From Halothece sp. MAG (lineage in GTDB: Bacteria; Cyanobacteriota; Cyanobacteriia; Cyanobacteriales; Rubidibacteraceae), in the NCBI GenBank assembly GCA_018610095.1, contig JAHEOB010000310.1:1-8600 (forward strand): 8,600 nt of DNA, read 5' to 3'. Under the pieces are notes generated by a model that did no database searches, was not told where the DNA came from, and was given only the letters and a program-made list of their open reading frames with translations. This document shows positions 1 to 6,363 of this stretch, piece by piece. Within the stretch, counting starts at the first letter, position 1, and the number at the start of each line of letters is the position of its first letter. Both the position numbers and the translations under genes were made by a program.

Positions 1-83
1 AACAGCGTCATCGGAGCCATCAGTCCCATCCCTAATAAGAGTGAGAAGGTAGTTACTGGTTTCATCATTAAACGATTGCTCAT
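1..83 (-). CDS. Start of a secreted or membrane-anchored protein (partial)
   Basis: Only the first 27 codons are in the window, and the gene continues past the left edge. The minus-strand ATG at 83-81 has a good ribosome binding site, with GAGGA about 8 nt upstream. The peptide starts MSNRLMMKPVTT and continues into a hydrophobic stretch rich in Leu, Met and Gly (FSLLLGMGLMAPMTL). A basic N-terminus followed by a hydrophobic core is typical of a Sec signal peptide or an N-terminal membrane anchor. No cleavage site or mature domain is visible, so no function can be given. It lies 59 nt downstream of the small membrane-protein gene on the same strand, so the two may share a transcript. Confidence 0.5.
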   Translation of the reverse strand, partial: MSNRLMMKPVTTFSLLLGMGLMAPMTL

Positions 84-142
84 TGCACAATTCCTCAATT
101 CCGTCAAGATTTAGAGACGGGGTGATGGCAAGAAAGTTCCTT

Positions 143-316
143 TTAAACGAAACCCGCTCGTTCACAAACGACAGCAAATCCTGTTGCAATTGCCGTAATT
201 AACAGTGCCATCAATGGTGATTGTCCTTGACTCAATGCAAAAGAGGTCACAATTCCAGCACCCATCCCAGCAGTTGCAATCGTATTTAGCAGGTGACTCT
301 GAGAACAATTATTCAT
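143..316 (-). CDS. Small two-helix membrane protein, 57 aa, unknown function
   Basis: This short reading frame runs from the ATG at 316-314 to a TAA at 145-143. An in-frame stop at 355-353 and the absence of other ATG/GTG/TTG codons leave this as the only reasonable start, although no clear Shine-Dalgarno precedes it. The protein begins MNNCSQSHLLNTIAT. It has two hydrophobic, Ala/Gly/Ile/Leu-rich stretches, at about residues 11-28 and 33-51, separated by a short polar turn (SQGQSP), and ends in CERAGFV. That suggests a helical hairpin in the membrane. I do not recognise the family. It sits 99 nt downstream of the CRTISO-like gene on the same strand, between it and the secreted-protein gene, so it may be at the end of that transcript or have its own promoter. 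Coding status is inferred from composition and gene order only. Confidence 0.5.
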   Translation of the reverse strand: MNNCSQSHLLNTIATAGMGAGIVTSFALSQGQSPLMALLITAIATGFAVVCERAGFV

Positions 317-415
317 AATGATTAAGAATGATGCTATAGAACTGTTTTCAAATTAACAATATGAGTAGTATGGGAAGGGATGAGAAACCCTAATTGTTAC
401 GAATGTGTAGTGTTT

Positions 416-1906
416 CTATAGGTTTTTTAACGTTTTGGGAGACACCAATTGATGGGCACATAAAATGCCTGAAGCTGCTACAGCAGGAACGCCAATGCCA
501 GGAAGGGTACTATCGCCAACTCGATATAATCCAGCAATGGGGGTTTTGTGGCTTGGAAACAGTCCTTGATCGGCCGCAGGACCATACGTGCCTTGATAGC
601 GCCTCAGATAATGGGCATGAGTCAACGGCGAACCAATTAATTCTAAGGTAGCGCGATCGCGCAGATCAGGGATGATCTTTTCTAAAGCGTCATACAAAGG
701 TTTTGCCCGTTGCTGTTTTTGTTGTTGATAGTGATGATCCCGTTGCCATCCTTGATAAGGTTCTAGGGTATAGGCATGAATCAGATGATAACCGTTTGGC
801 GCAAGGTTAGCATCCCAAACCGTGGGAATGGAAATCATGCAGGTATTCCCAGGGGTGGTAAGGTCTTGGTTACGATCGTGTACGACAACATGATGACCCT
901 TTAAATTCTCTAATCCCTCAGCCCGAAGCCCCAAATGCAAGTGCATAAAACTGTCAATGGTCGGCGTGGCAAGATTCTTCTGGCGATAACTGCTTGGTAA
1001 ATCTTGCGGTTGTAATAATTTGCCGTAGGTATCCCAAACACTGGCATTGGAAATAACAATCGGGGCAGTTAGGGTTTCTCCATTTTTTAACCGCACCCCT
1101 GTTACTTTCCCCCCATCCACTAAAATTTGTTCCACATGGGCATTTAATTTGAGTTCTCCGCCCCAACGTTTCAATCCCCTAACAAGTGCATCAACAATTG
1201 CCCCACTTCCACCAATGGGATATTCCACCCCCACCCGCGATCGCTCCCCTAACATAAATGCTACTTCTGGCGCGATCGTGCCTTCGGCTTTTAAGCCCGA
1301 CAGCAGAAAGCATTCCAAATCAATTAATCGTTTCACCCAAGGATCTTGCACAGTTTTGTCGCGAATTTGACCCACTGAGGCATTGATAAGAGGCAATTTT
1401 GGCAACAGTTGCAATAAAGCAGGGACGTATTTGGGGATTAATACTTGTAGTATTTTCCAATCGGATCGTAATTCTATGGGGGGAATGCCTTTTAAACCGT
1501 CGTAGAGACTTAGCATTTCCTTAACAAAAGCGCGATATTCTCTTGCCCCAGCGGGAGTCATTTTGGCAATTTCATCCCCATATTGCTCGTTATCTTGATA
1601 GGCGTAAAATGTTCCCTCAGGAAAATGAAATTCCCCAACAGGATCATAGGGAATCGTCTCTAAAGATTCTCCTAAAACCGTTAAGACTTGTTGCAGGGGA
1701 TTAAGGCTATCAGTTGCCGGATTAATTCCTGCGTAAAATGAAGGACCCGAATCAAACCGAAATCCTTTGCGAGTAAAACTATGGGCAGCCCCACCAGGAA
1801 TGCTATGACTCTCACAAATTAAAGTATTGTAACCATAATAAGCGAGTAAACTGCCAGCGGTGAGTCCACCAATCCCACTGCCGATGATAATAATATCTTG
1901 TGTCAT
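416..1906 (-). CDS. CRTISO-like FAD-dependent oxidoreductase (carotenoid isomerase/desaturase family)
   Basis: This 496-residue protein belongs to the phytoene desaturase/carotene isomerase (CrtI/CrtISO) flavoprotein superfamily. A dinucleotide-binding motif GSGIGG is at residues 9-14, followed by the ESHSIPGG strand end (32-39) that contacts the FAD ribose, and by FDSGPSFYAG (51-60). The C-terminal FAD/substrate signature VGDSTLPGIGVPAVAASG spans about 463-480. Length is normal for the family (about 500). The FDSGPS motif, NPLQQVL, the central EYPIGGSGAIVDALVRG and FMHLHLG match, from memory, the CRTISO-like 1 group (Arabidopsis At1g57770, probably Synechocystis Slr1293) better than the classical prolycopene isomerase CrtH, so I give no symbol. 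The reaction of that group is not settled; redox or isomerisation of a carotenoid or another isoprenoid at the membrane is likely. It starts 20 nt after the Z-ISO stop, which implies co-transcription. Its own ribosome binding site is weak. Confidence 0.85.
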   Translation of the reverse strand: MTQDIIIIGSGIGGLTAGSLLAYYGYNTLICESHSIPGGAAHSFTRKGFRFDSGPSFYAGINPATDSLNPLQQVLTVLGESLETIPYDPVGEFHFPEGTFYAYQDNEQYGDEIAKMTPAGAREYRAFVKEMLSLYDGLKGIPPIELRSDWKILQVLIPKYVPALLQLLPKLPLINASVGQIRDKTVQDPWVKRLIDLECFLLSGLKAEGTIAPEVAFMLGERSRVGVEYPIGGSGAIVDALVRGLKRWGGELKLNAHVEQILVDGGKVTGVRLKNGETLTAPIVISNASVWDTYGKLLQPQDLPSSYRQKNLATPTIDSFMHLHLGLRAEGLENLKGHHVVVHDRNQDLTTPGNTCMISIPTVWDANLAPNGYHLIHAYTLEPYQGWQRDHHYQQQKQQRAKPLYDALEKIIPDLRDRATLELIGSPLTHAHYLRRYQGTYGPAADQGLFPSHKTPIAGLYRVGDSTLPGIGVPAVAASGILCAHQLVSPKTLKNL

Positions 1907-1926
1907 GTTTTTTCTATTCCCAACAA

Positions 1927-2637
1927 TTAAATATTGAGCTTAGCCGTTACTTGGATTAACCAAGGATGAGCAAGCCATAATAAATAGGTAAAAATGGCAA
2001 CGCCTAAATAAGCAGGACGCAGAAATTCTTGCCATTTCAAGGTTTGACGCCCATCGATAATTGCTAGAAAGGGAATCACGGAAGTACGTTCTTTGACCTT
2101 CAAAAAGGCATCTCCATAACGAGAATATAAACGGCGATCGCCGTGCCAAACGCCAAATAAGTGATGGGCAATTAATCCCAAAGATGTTACTAACGCAAAG
2201 GAACTTCCAATCCAAAGGGTGTGGGCAATACACCAAATAATTTGCCCTACCATTTGCGGATGGCGAGTAATGCGAATAATCCCTGTTTCATAGAGATGAA
2301 CTTGAGGCTTTTGAATGGCTGCAATTTCCAATAAATTAAACGTTGCAGGATACAGAAATAGAAAGGAAATAGCAGAGAGAATCCATACTAACTCGAAAAT
2401 GCCAGGTTGGGTTTGGAGTTCCCAGAAAATGATGCCATCGTAACGATGATTAAAGAAATAAATAATTAAAATAAAAGCTAAGGGGAGACTCACTAGGGCA
2501 AATCCAATGCGATAACCTCGCGCCCCGATCCAATTTTCTCCCCAAGGGCGCAAAGCAGCTAAGCCACTGTGTGCAAAAGCAAAACCAGCTAGTAATCCTA
2601 GCATCACTCCATGACTCAACCAAGGTGTTTCATTCAT
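1927..2637 (-). CDS. Z-ISO: 15-cis-zeta-carotene isomerase (Z-ISO, NnrU-like membrane haem protein)
   Basis: A 236-residue polytopic membrane protein with about six hydrophobic segments. Automatic annotation would probably call it NnrU/methyltransferase-like. The stretch from GIIRITRHPQ (119-128) through WCIAHTLWIG (135-144), AHHLFGVWHGDRRL (157-170), KERTSVIPF (182-190) and IIDGRQ (193-198) follows the plant Z-ISO signature closely. Z-ISO isomerises the 15-15' cis bond of 9,15,9'-tri-cis-zeta-carotene between the phytoene and zeta-carotene desaturase steps, using haem b. From memory, maize Z-ISO binds haem through H150 and H266 with C263 nearby. H23, C136 and H139 here have exactly the same spacing (113 and 116 residues), which supports an active enzyme. 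The ATG at 2637-2635 has only a weak GTAGG-like ribosome site. It is the first gene of the leftward group and is divergent from rbcR. Confidence 0.85.
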   Translation of the reverse strand: MNETPWLSHGVMLGLLAGFAFAHSGLAALRPWGENWIGARGYRIGFALVSLPLAFILIIYFFNHRYDGIIFWELQTQPGIFELVWILSAISFLFLYPATFNLLEIAAIQKPQVHLYETGIIRITRHPQMVGQIIWCIAHTLWIGSSFALVTSLGLIAHHLFGVWHGDRRLYSRYGDAFLKVKERTSVIPFLAIIDGRQTLKWQEFLRPAYLGVAIFTYLLWLAHPWLIQVTAKLNI

Positions 2638-2670
2638 GCCTACTCATCTTTTACCACTTGATCCTAGCCC

Positions 2671-2686
2671 ATTATTGCACTGTAAT
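2671..2686. promoter_or_regulatory. Weak LysR-type box between Z-ISO and rbcR
   Basis: ATTA and TAAT half-sites flank 8 nt (ATTATTGCACTGTAAT), and the site contains T-N11-A spacings typical of LysR-family boxes. The RbcR motif I remember from Synechocystis is ATTA(R)-N5-(Y)TAAT, which has 7 nt between the same half-sites, so this is one base off. It would fit autoregulation by the adjacent RbcR or control of Z-ISO, but it is only a near match. Confidence 0.2.
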
Positions 2687-2728
2687 ACCTGAACAATGTT
2701 AGGTTTCGTGTTACTGTCAATTCAGAAG

Positions 2729-2760
2729 CGATCATGACTCTGATCAGAGTTAAATGATCG
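2729..2760. promoter_or_regulatory. Nested palindrome (probable operator) in the Z-ISO/rbcR divergent region
   Basis: A perfect 14-bp palindrome ACTCTGATCAGAGT at 2737-2750 lies inside a second perfect inverted repeat, CGATCAT at 2729-2735 and ATGATCG at 2754-2760. The two arms are separated from the core by 1 and 3 nt. Three GATC tetramers fall within it (2730, 2742, 2756). It is intergenic, 62 bp before the rbcR ATG and 92 bp before the Z-ISO ATG. That position suits a dimeric regulator acting on both promoters. If transcribed it could also form a stem-loop. The binding protein is unknown, and the core does not match the RbcR consensus. Confidence 0.5.
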
Positions 2761-2821
2761 ATTGTTGACCATATCGATAATTGAGTAGTTTTTCTTGTAT
2801 TCTTCTATCTTTGGCGAAAAG

Positions 2822-3805
2822 ATGTCAGATATTCCGTTTTCTCTCGATCAATTGCAAATTTTAAAGGCGATCGCTGCTGAGGGGAGTTTTAAACGGGCTG
2901 CCGACACGCTTTATGTGTCTCAACCTGCAATCAGCCTTCAAGTGCAAAATTTGGAACGCCAAATGAATGTCCCATTATTTGATCGAGGGGGACGGCGAGC
3001 CCAACTTACTGAAGCGGGGCAATTATTACTGACCTATGGTGAAAAAATTCTTTCCTTGTGTCAAGAAACCTGTCGCGCGATCGATGATTTACAAAATTTG
3101 CAGGGGGGAACACTCCTCATTGGCGCCTCTCAAACTACAGGGACTTATTTACTTCCTCGGATGTTAGGTTTATTTCGACAAAAATATTCTCATGTCTCGG
3201 TACAGTTACAGGTTCATTCCACCCGTCGCACCTGTTGGAGTGTGGCAAATGGGCAGGTGGATTTAGCCATTATTGGGGGGGAAGTCCCCACGGAATTACA
3301 TGATACGTTAGAAATTTTACCTTATGCCGAGGATGAACTGGCTTTGATCATGGCGGGTTCCCATCCGATGGCAAAACAGCAAGCCATTCCCAAAGAAGAT
3401 TTATATAAGCTCAATTTTATTACCCTTGATTCTCAATCCACGATTCGTAAAGTCATTGATCAAGTTTTAGCGCGATCGGGCATTAATCCCAAACGTCTCA
3501 ACATTGAAATGGAATTAAATTCAATTGAAGCGATTAAAAATGCTGTGCAATCAGGATTAGGCGTTGCCTTTGTTTCGATTTCCGCCATTGAAAAAGAGTT
3601 ACAAATGGGAACCTTGTATCGCATGAATATTCAAGAAATGATGGTGAAACGAACCCTCTCCTTAATTCTTAATCCCAATCGGTATCGATCAAAAGCAGCA
3701 GAAGCCTTTATTCAAGAAATTCTTCCAGAGTTTTCTACTAATGGTTGGTTTAGTGGTTTAGAATTAACCCCAGCAGGGCCGGTGCCAGGGGAAGATCCCT
3801 TTTAA
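2822..3805 (+). CDS. rbcR: RbcR/Ycf30, LysR-type regulator of RuBisCO genes
   Basis: A LysR-family activator that in cyanobacteria and red-lineage plastids controls the RuBisCO (rbcLXS) operon and other carbon-fixation genes. I place the start at the ATG at 2822 (327 aa), because the family normally begins MSD.PF.LDQL.ILKAIAAEGS, as here. An in-frame TTG at 2795 would add nine unrelated residues. The winged helix-turn-helix fills about residues 5-65, with SFKRAADTLYVSQPAISLQV as the recognition region. The periplasmic-binding-protein-like effector domain begins near 95 (GTLLIGASQTTGTYLLPRM). Key conserved stretches are VQLQVHSTRRT, VDLAIIGGE, LDSQSTIRKVIDQVL and MELNSIEAIKNAV. The last roughly 20 residues (NGWFSGLELTPAGP and on) extend beyond the conserved core. 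CmpR and NdhR/CcmR are relatives, but the motifs fit RbcR best. It is divergent from Z-ISO and convergent with the EamA gene. Confidence 0.92.
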   Translation: MSDIPFSLDQLQILKAIAAEGSFKRAADTLYVSQPAISLQVQNLERQMNVPLFDRGGRRAQLTEAGQLLLTYGEKILSLCQETCRAIDDLQNLQGGTLLIGASQTTGTYLLPRMLGLFRQKYSHVSVQLQVHSTRRTCWSVANGQVDLAIIGGEVPTELHDTLEILPYAEDELALIMAGSHPMAKQQAIPKEDLYKLNFITLDSQSTIRKVIDQVLARSGINPKRLNIEMELNSIEAIKNAVQSGLGVAFVSISAIEKELQMGTLYRMNIQEMMVKRTLSLILNPNRYRSKAAEAFIQEILPEFSTNGWFSGLELTPAGPVPGEDPF

Positions 3806-3840
3806 GGATTTAGAAATTACTCAGGCAGCAATCGCGCTGT

Positions 3841-4704
3841 TCAAAAAAGAGTTATAATTGCAACCCCCAATACCATAATGGTTGCACCGATCGTTCGTTC
3901 TTGAATACCGGGTTCACCTAATATCAAGTGTCCCCAAATTGCAGAAAAGAGGATTGTGGTTCGCTTAACGGTAACGGCCTGAGCAACCAATGTTAACGTA
4001 ATCGCTTTTAAAAAAAAGAGAACCGTTAATCCTTGTAAAATGCCAATTGTCATCAACACCTTGAAATGGTTCGGGATTTGTTGAAGATTTCCCCAAGATT
4101 TAGAGATCATAATGGGGAATAAAGCAACTGCTAAATTGGTTGAAGTAACCGCTGCCCAAAAGGTGGGAGAAGAATTCTGGACACCTACTTTATTAAGCGT
4201 TGAAAGCAGACTCCAAAGCATAGCAACTCCTAACATGATTTTCGGTCCTTTATTGGTTAAAAAGGCTTTAAAGGGAGCTAAATATCCTTGCTGTTTGCTT
4301 TTTAAATTCAAAACGTAAGACCCCAAAACGATGAAAACAATTCCTCCCCCATCCCACAGGCTTAAGTGTTCGTCCACAATGAGTGGAGAAGTGATTAATA
4401 AAAATAAAGGCGTAAAAGAAATCATGGGGACCGTTAATGATAAATCGGAACTTTTTAGGGCTCGAAAATACAAAATATTGGAAACAATTTGAATTACCAA
4501 AATCACCATTAATGTGGGCAAAAAATGCTCCCCAAGTGGCGGATTGTCTTCCCACCATAACAGCGTTAAGAAAATTGGAAGCGCAAAAAACCTTGATGAC
4601 CATGTAATAATATATTCATCAACATCTTTTAAGCCATACTTACTGACTAAGTCCCGAAGAGACCCAAAAAGGGCACTTAAAATAGCAAAAATAAACCAAA
4701 GCAT
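3841..4704 (-). CDS. EamA/DMT-family transporter, 10 membrane helices
   Basis: This 287-residue, very hydrophobic protein has about ten membrane-spanning segments arranged as two five-helix halves, the usual layout of the drug/metabolite transporter superfamily. The N-terminal half contains FAILSALFGSLRDLVSKYGL and SNILYFRALKSSDLSLTVPM; the phrase FRAL..SD.S...P is typical of EamA domains. The second half repeats the pattern with LQGLTVLFFLKAITLTLVAQAVTVKR and LGEPGIQERTIGATIMVLGV, the last resembling the conserved LGE....R..GA.....G end of EamA. The substrate cannot be predicted; amino acids, sugars or nucleotide-sugar-like metabolites are common in the family. It is a single-gene unit, convergent with rbcR (35 nt between stops) and divergent from hemD. 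The ATG at 4704-4702 has no clear Shine-Dalgarno. Confidence 0.85.
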   Translation of the reverse strand: MLWFIFAILSALFGSLRDLVSKYGLKDVDEYIITWSSRFFALPIFLTLLWWEDNPPLGEHFLPTLMVILVIQIVSNILYFRALKSSDLSLTVPMISFTPLFLLITSPLIVDEHLSLWDGGGIVFIVLGSYVLNLKSKQQGYLAPFKAFLTNKGPKIMLGVAMLWSLLSTLNKVGVQNSSPTFWAAVTSTNLAVALFPIMISKSWGNLQQIPNHFKVLMTIGILQGLTVLFFLKAITLTLVAQAVTVKRTTILFSAIWGHLILGEPGIQERTIGATIMVLGVAIITLF

Positions 4705-4815
4705 AAAGTATTTTTAATTAATTGAGTGCAATCTTTTTTAGAATTGGTATTACGCAAGTGAGAACTGCTATATAACTTTCCTTAAACTTGATGATGTCAT
4801 TGCTATGATTGATTC

Positions 4816-4824
4816 TGCTAAAAT
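4816..4824 (+). promoter_or_regulatory. Possible extended -10 promoter for hemD
   Basis: TGC-TAAAAT fits an extended -10 element (TGn plus a hexamer with five of six matches to TATAAT), about 88 bp before the hemD GTG. No good -35 box lies 16-18 nt upstream, as is common for extended -10 promoters. This is the only sigma-70-like element I can propose for the hemD-coaE-methyltransferase transcript. Confidence 0.3.
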
Positions 4825-4842
4825 AGCGAGGTAATCTTCAAC

Positions 4843-4877
4843 AAGGGCTTAAAACAGCTAATTAATCCTACGCCCTT
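4843..4877 (+). other. Inverted repeat in the hemD leader
   Basis: AAGGGC (4843-4848) and GCCCTT (4872-4877) are perfect complements separated by 23 nt that contain further AT-rich self-complementary bases. It lies between the proposed promoter and the hemD ribosome binding site, so it could form a stem-loop in the leader RNA. No known riboswitch pattern is recognised. Confidence 0.25.
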
Positions 4878-4911
4878 CTCCTTGCTCGATCAATTGTATT
4901 AAGGGATTATT

Positions 4912-5706
4912 GTGTCTCTGCCGTTAGCAAATCAAACCATTTTAGTGACTCGTGCAGCAGCCCAAGCGCAAACCTTTCGGGAACTGCTGGAACAACAAGG
5001 GGCAACCGTTTTGGAGATGGCTGCCTTAGAAATTCATCCTCCTTCTAGTTGGCAACCTTTAGATGAAACCATTCAGCAGTTATCCAGCTTTCATTGGCTG
5101 ATTTTAACCTCTGCTAATGGGGTAAATTATTTTTTTCAACGATTAGATGATTTAAACATTAATCGTGACCAATTAAAGCAGTTAAAAATTGCTGTTGTCG
5201 GAAAAAAAACGGCAAAGGTTTTAGAAAAGCAAGGCATCAACCCTACTTTTATTCCCCCCGACTTTGTTGCAGATTCTGTTGTGGATAACTTTCCTGATTC
5301 CTTATCGGGCAAAAAAATCCTTTTCCCGCGAGTTGAAAGTGGAGGGAGAGAAGTCTTAATTCAACAATTTCAGGAACAAAATGCAGAAGTGGTCGCTGTT
5401 GCTGCCTATCAATCCCGTTGCCCTGAACAAGCTGATCCGACTGCCATGGCAGCGTTACAAGCCCAACAGGTAGATATCATTACTTTTGCCAGTTCTAAAA
5501 CGGTTAAGTTTTTCTACGAACTAGTGACCCCAGTTTTCGGTTCTAAAGTAGCGTTAGAACAAATGTTAGCAAGGGTTGCTTTAGCTTCCATTGGCCCTCA
5601 AACGTCTCAGGCTTGTCGAAAATGGTTTGGACGATGCGACATTGAAGCAAAAGAATATACGCTAGAGGGATTAACCAAAGCCTTAGTTGAAGCAAAGACA
5701 AAGTAA
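4912..5706 (+). CDS. hemD: Uroporphyrinogen-III synthase
   Basis: This enzyme closes hydroxymethylbilane into uroporphyrinogen III with inversion of ring D, the last common step to haem, chlorophyll, bilins and cobalamin; it is cytosolic. The 264-residue length is normal. HemD sequences are weakly conserved, but this one has the family landmarks: ILVTRAAAQAQTF near the N-terminus (10-22), LILTSANGV (63-71), IAVVGKKTAKVL (93-104), Y166 in the second domain, FASSKTV (192-198) and SIGPQTSQAC (226-235), the two halves forming its two lobes. Translation starts at GTG 4912: an in-frame TAA lies at 4900-4902, no other start codon lies between, and AAGGG is spaced 6 nt before the GTG. It is the first gene of a probable three-gene operon with coaE 30 nt downstream. 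Confidence 0.92.
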   Translation: MSLPLANQTILVTRAAAQAQTFRELLEQQGATVLEMAALEIHPPSSWQPLDETIQQLSSFHWLILTSANGVNYFFQRLDDLNINRDQLKQLKIAVVGKKTAKVLEKQGINPTFIPPDFVADSVVDNFPDSLSGKKILFPRVESGGREVLIQQFQEQNAEVVAVAAYQSRCPEQADPTAMAALQAQQVDIITFASSKTVKFFYELVTPVFGSKVALEQMLARVALASIGPQTSQACRKWFGRCDIEAKEYTLEGLTKALVEAKTK

Positions 5707-5736
5707 TTTAATTTAACTCCCCAGTACAAAGAAAAG

Positions 5737-6327
5737 ATGGAAAAACGGGTCATTGGAATTACAGGTGGTATGGGAACAGGTAAAAGTACCGTAGCAACTT
5801 ATTTAAATTATACTTATGATATTCCCATTTTAGATGCTGATATCTATTCCCGAGAAGCGGTTGCAAAAGGGTCACCCATGTTAGAGGCAATTACCCAACG
5901 TTATGGTCAGCAGATTCTAAATCCTGATGGTAGCTTACAGCGATCGCGCTTAGGAGAGATTATCTTTCATCAACCAGCAGAAAAACAATGGGTGGAACAA
6001 CAAATTCACCCTTATGTTCGTCATCGCATCGAAACCGACTTATCAAAACAAGAGACAGATGTTGTTGGCGTGGTGATTCCCCTATTATTTGAAGCGGAAA
6101 TGACCGATTTAGTTACCGAAATCTGGGTCATTTATTGTTCTCCACAACAGCAATTAACTCGAATTATCGAACGAGATGGTGTGTCAGAATCAACAGCGCG
6201 ATCGCGCATTAATGCCCAAATGCCAATTGAAGAAAAAACCGCCTTAGCCCATATCGTCATCGATAATTCCACTACCCTAACGGAATTAGAAAAACAAGTC
6301 ACCCAAGCCCTATTAGCAACCCAGTAA
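5737..6327 (+). CDS. coaE: Dephospho-CoA kinase
   Basis: This cytosolic P-loop kinase phosphorylates the ribose 3'-OH of dephospho-CoA, the last step of coenzyme A synthesis. The 196-residue length is typical (about 200). The Walker A motif GGMGTGKS is at residues 10-17. The substrate-binding loop LDADIYSREAV (32-42) includes the conserved DAD. HPYVRHRI (91-98) and IPLLFEAEM (114-122) are CoaE signatures, and the lid region carries R142 and the TARSRINAQMP segment (153-163), where CoaE normally has basic residues contacting ATP. The ATG at 5737 follows GAAAAG rather than a strong Shine-Dalgarno; with only 30 nt after hemD, co-transcription is likely. Two HIP1 octamers lie inside the gene. There is no metabolic link to hemD beyond housekeeping. 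Confidence 0.95.
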   Translation: MEKRVIGITGGMGTGKSTVATYLNYTYDIPILDADIYSREAVAKGSPMLEAITQRYGQQILNPDGSLQRSRLGEIIFHQPAEKQWVEQQIHPYVRHRIETDLSKQETDVVGVVIPLLFEAEMTDLVTEIWVIYCSPQQQLTRIIERDGVSESTARSRINAQMPIEEKTALAHIVIDNSTTLTELEKQVTQALLATQ

Positions 6328-6363
6328 GATAATGAATAGCGGAAACCATAAGGATATATTGAA

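Larger units (their letters stand above)
653..6205. repeat. HIP1 octamers (GCGATCGC), six copies
   Basis: Perfect HIP1 palindromes are at 653-660, 1237-1244, 2134-2141, 2867-2874, 5940-5947 and 6198-6205, all inside coding sequences. Single-mismatch relatives (GCGATCGT, GCGATCGG, GCGATCGA) occur near 1272, 3472 and 3079. HIP1 abundance is a hallmark of many cyanobacterial genomes. None lies in the acidic repeat gene or the other sequence right of 6205. Confidence 0.9.

Noticed and set aside
101..120. Inverted repeat CCGTC/GACGG before the partial secreted-protein gene
   Set aside because: A 5-bp stem with a 10-nt loop and no T run is too weak to call a terminator or operator.
394..1370. Plus-strand frames at 394-651 and 1047-1370, and a minus-strand frame at 954-1166
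   Set aside because: They overlap the well-supported CRTISO-like gene and show no family motifs.
416..1906. Classical prolycopene isomerase CrtH
   Set aside because: Motifs such as FDSGPSFYAG fit the CRTISO-like 1/Slr1293 group better than CrtH as I remember it, so only the family is claimed.
1927..2637. NnrU (denitrification-associated protein)
   Set aside because: It is the same superfamily, but the AHHLFGVWHGDRRL and ERTSVIPF signatures and the His/Cys spacing are those of Z-ISO, and no denitrification genes are nearby.
2795..2821. TTG at 2795 as the rbcR start
   Set aside because: It would add nine residues not seen in the family. The ATG at 2822 gives the conserved MSD N-terminus.
3787..3803. 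Possible rbcR terminator (AGGG/CCCT followed by T's)
   Set aside because: The 4-bp stem lies inside the coding end, with only a short T run; not convincing.
4112..4717. Frames overlapping the transporter gene on both strands (4112-4318, 4268-4603, 4514-4717)
   Set aside because: All lie inside the EamA gene, whose membrane-helix pattern is clear; the others look like shadow translations.
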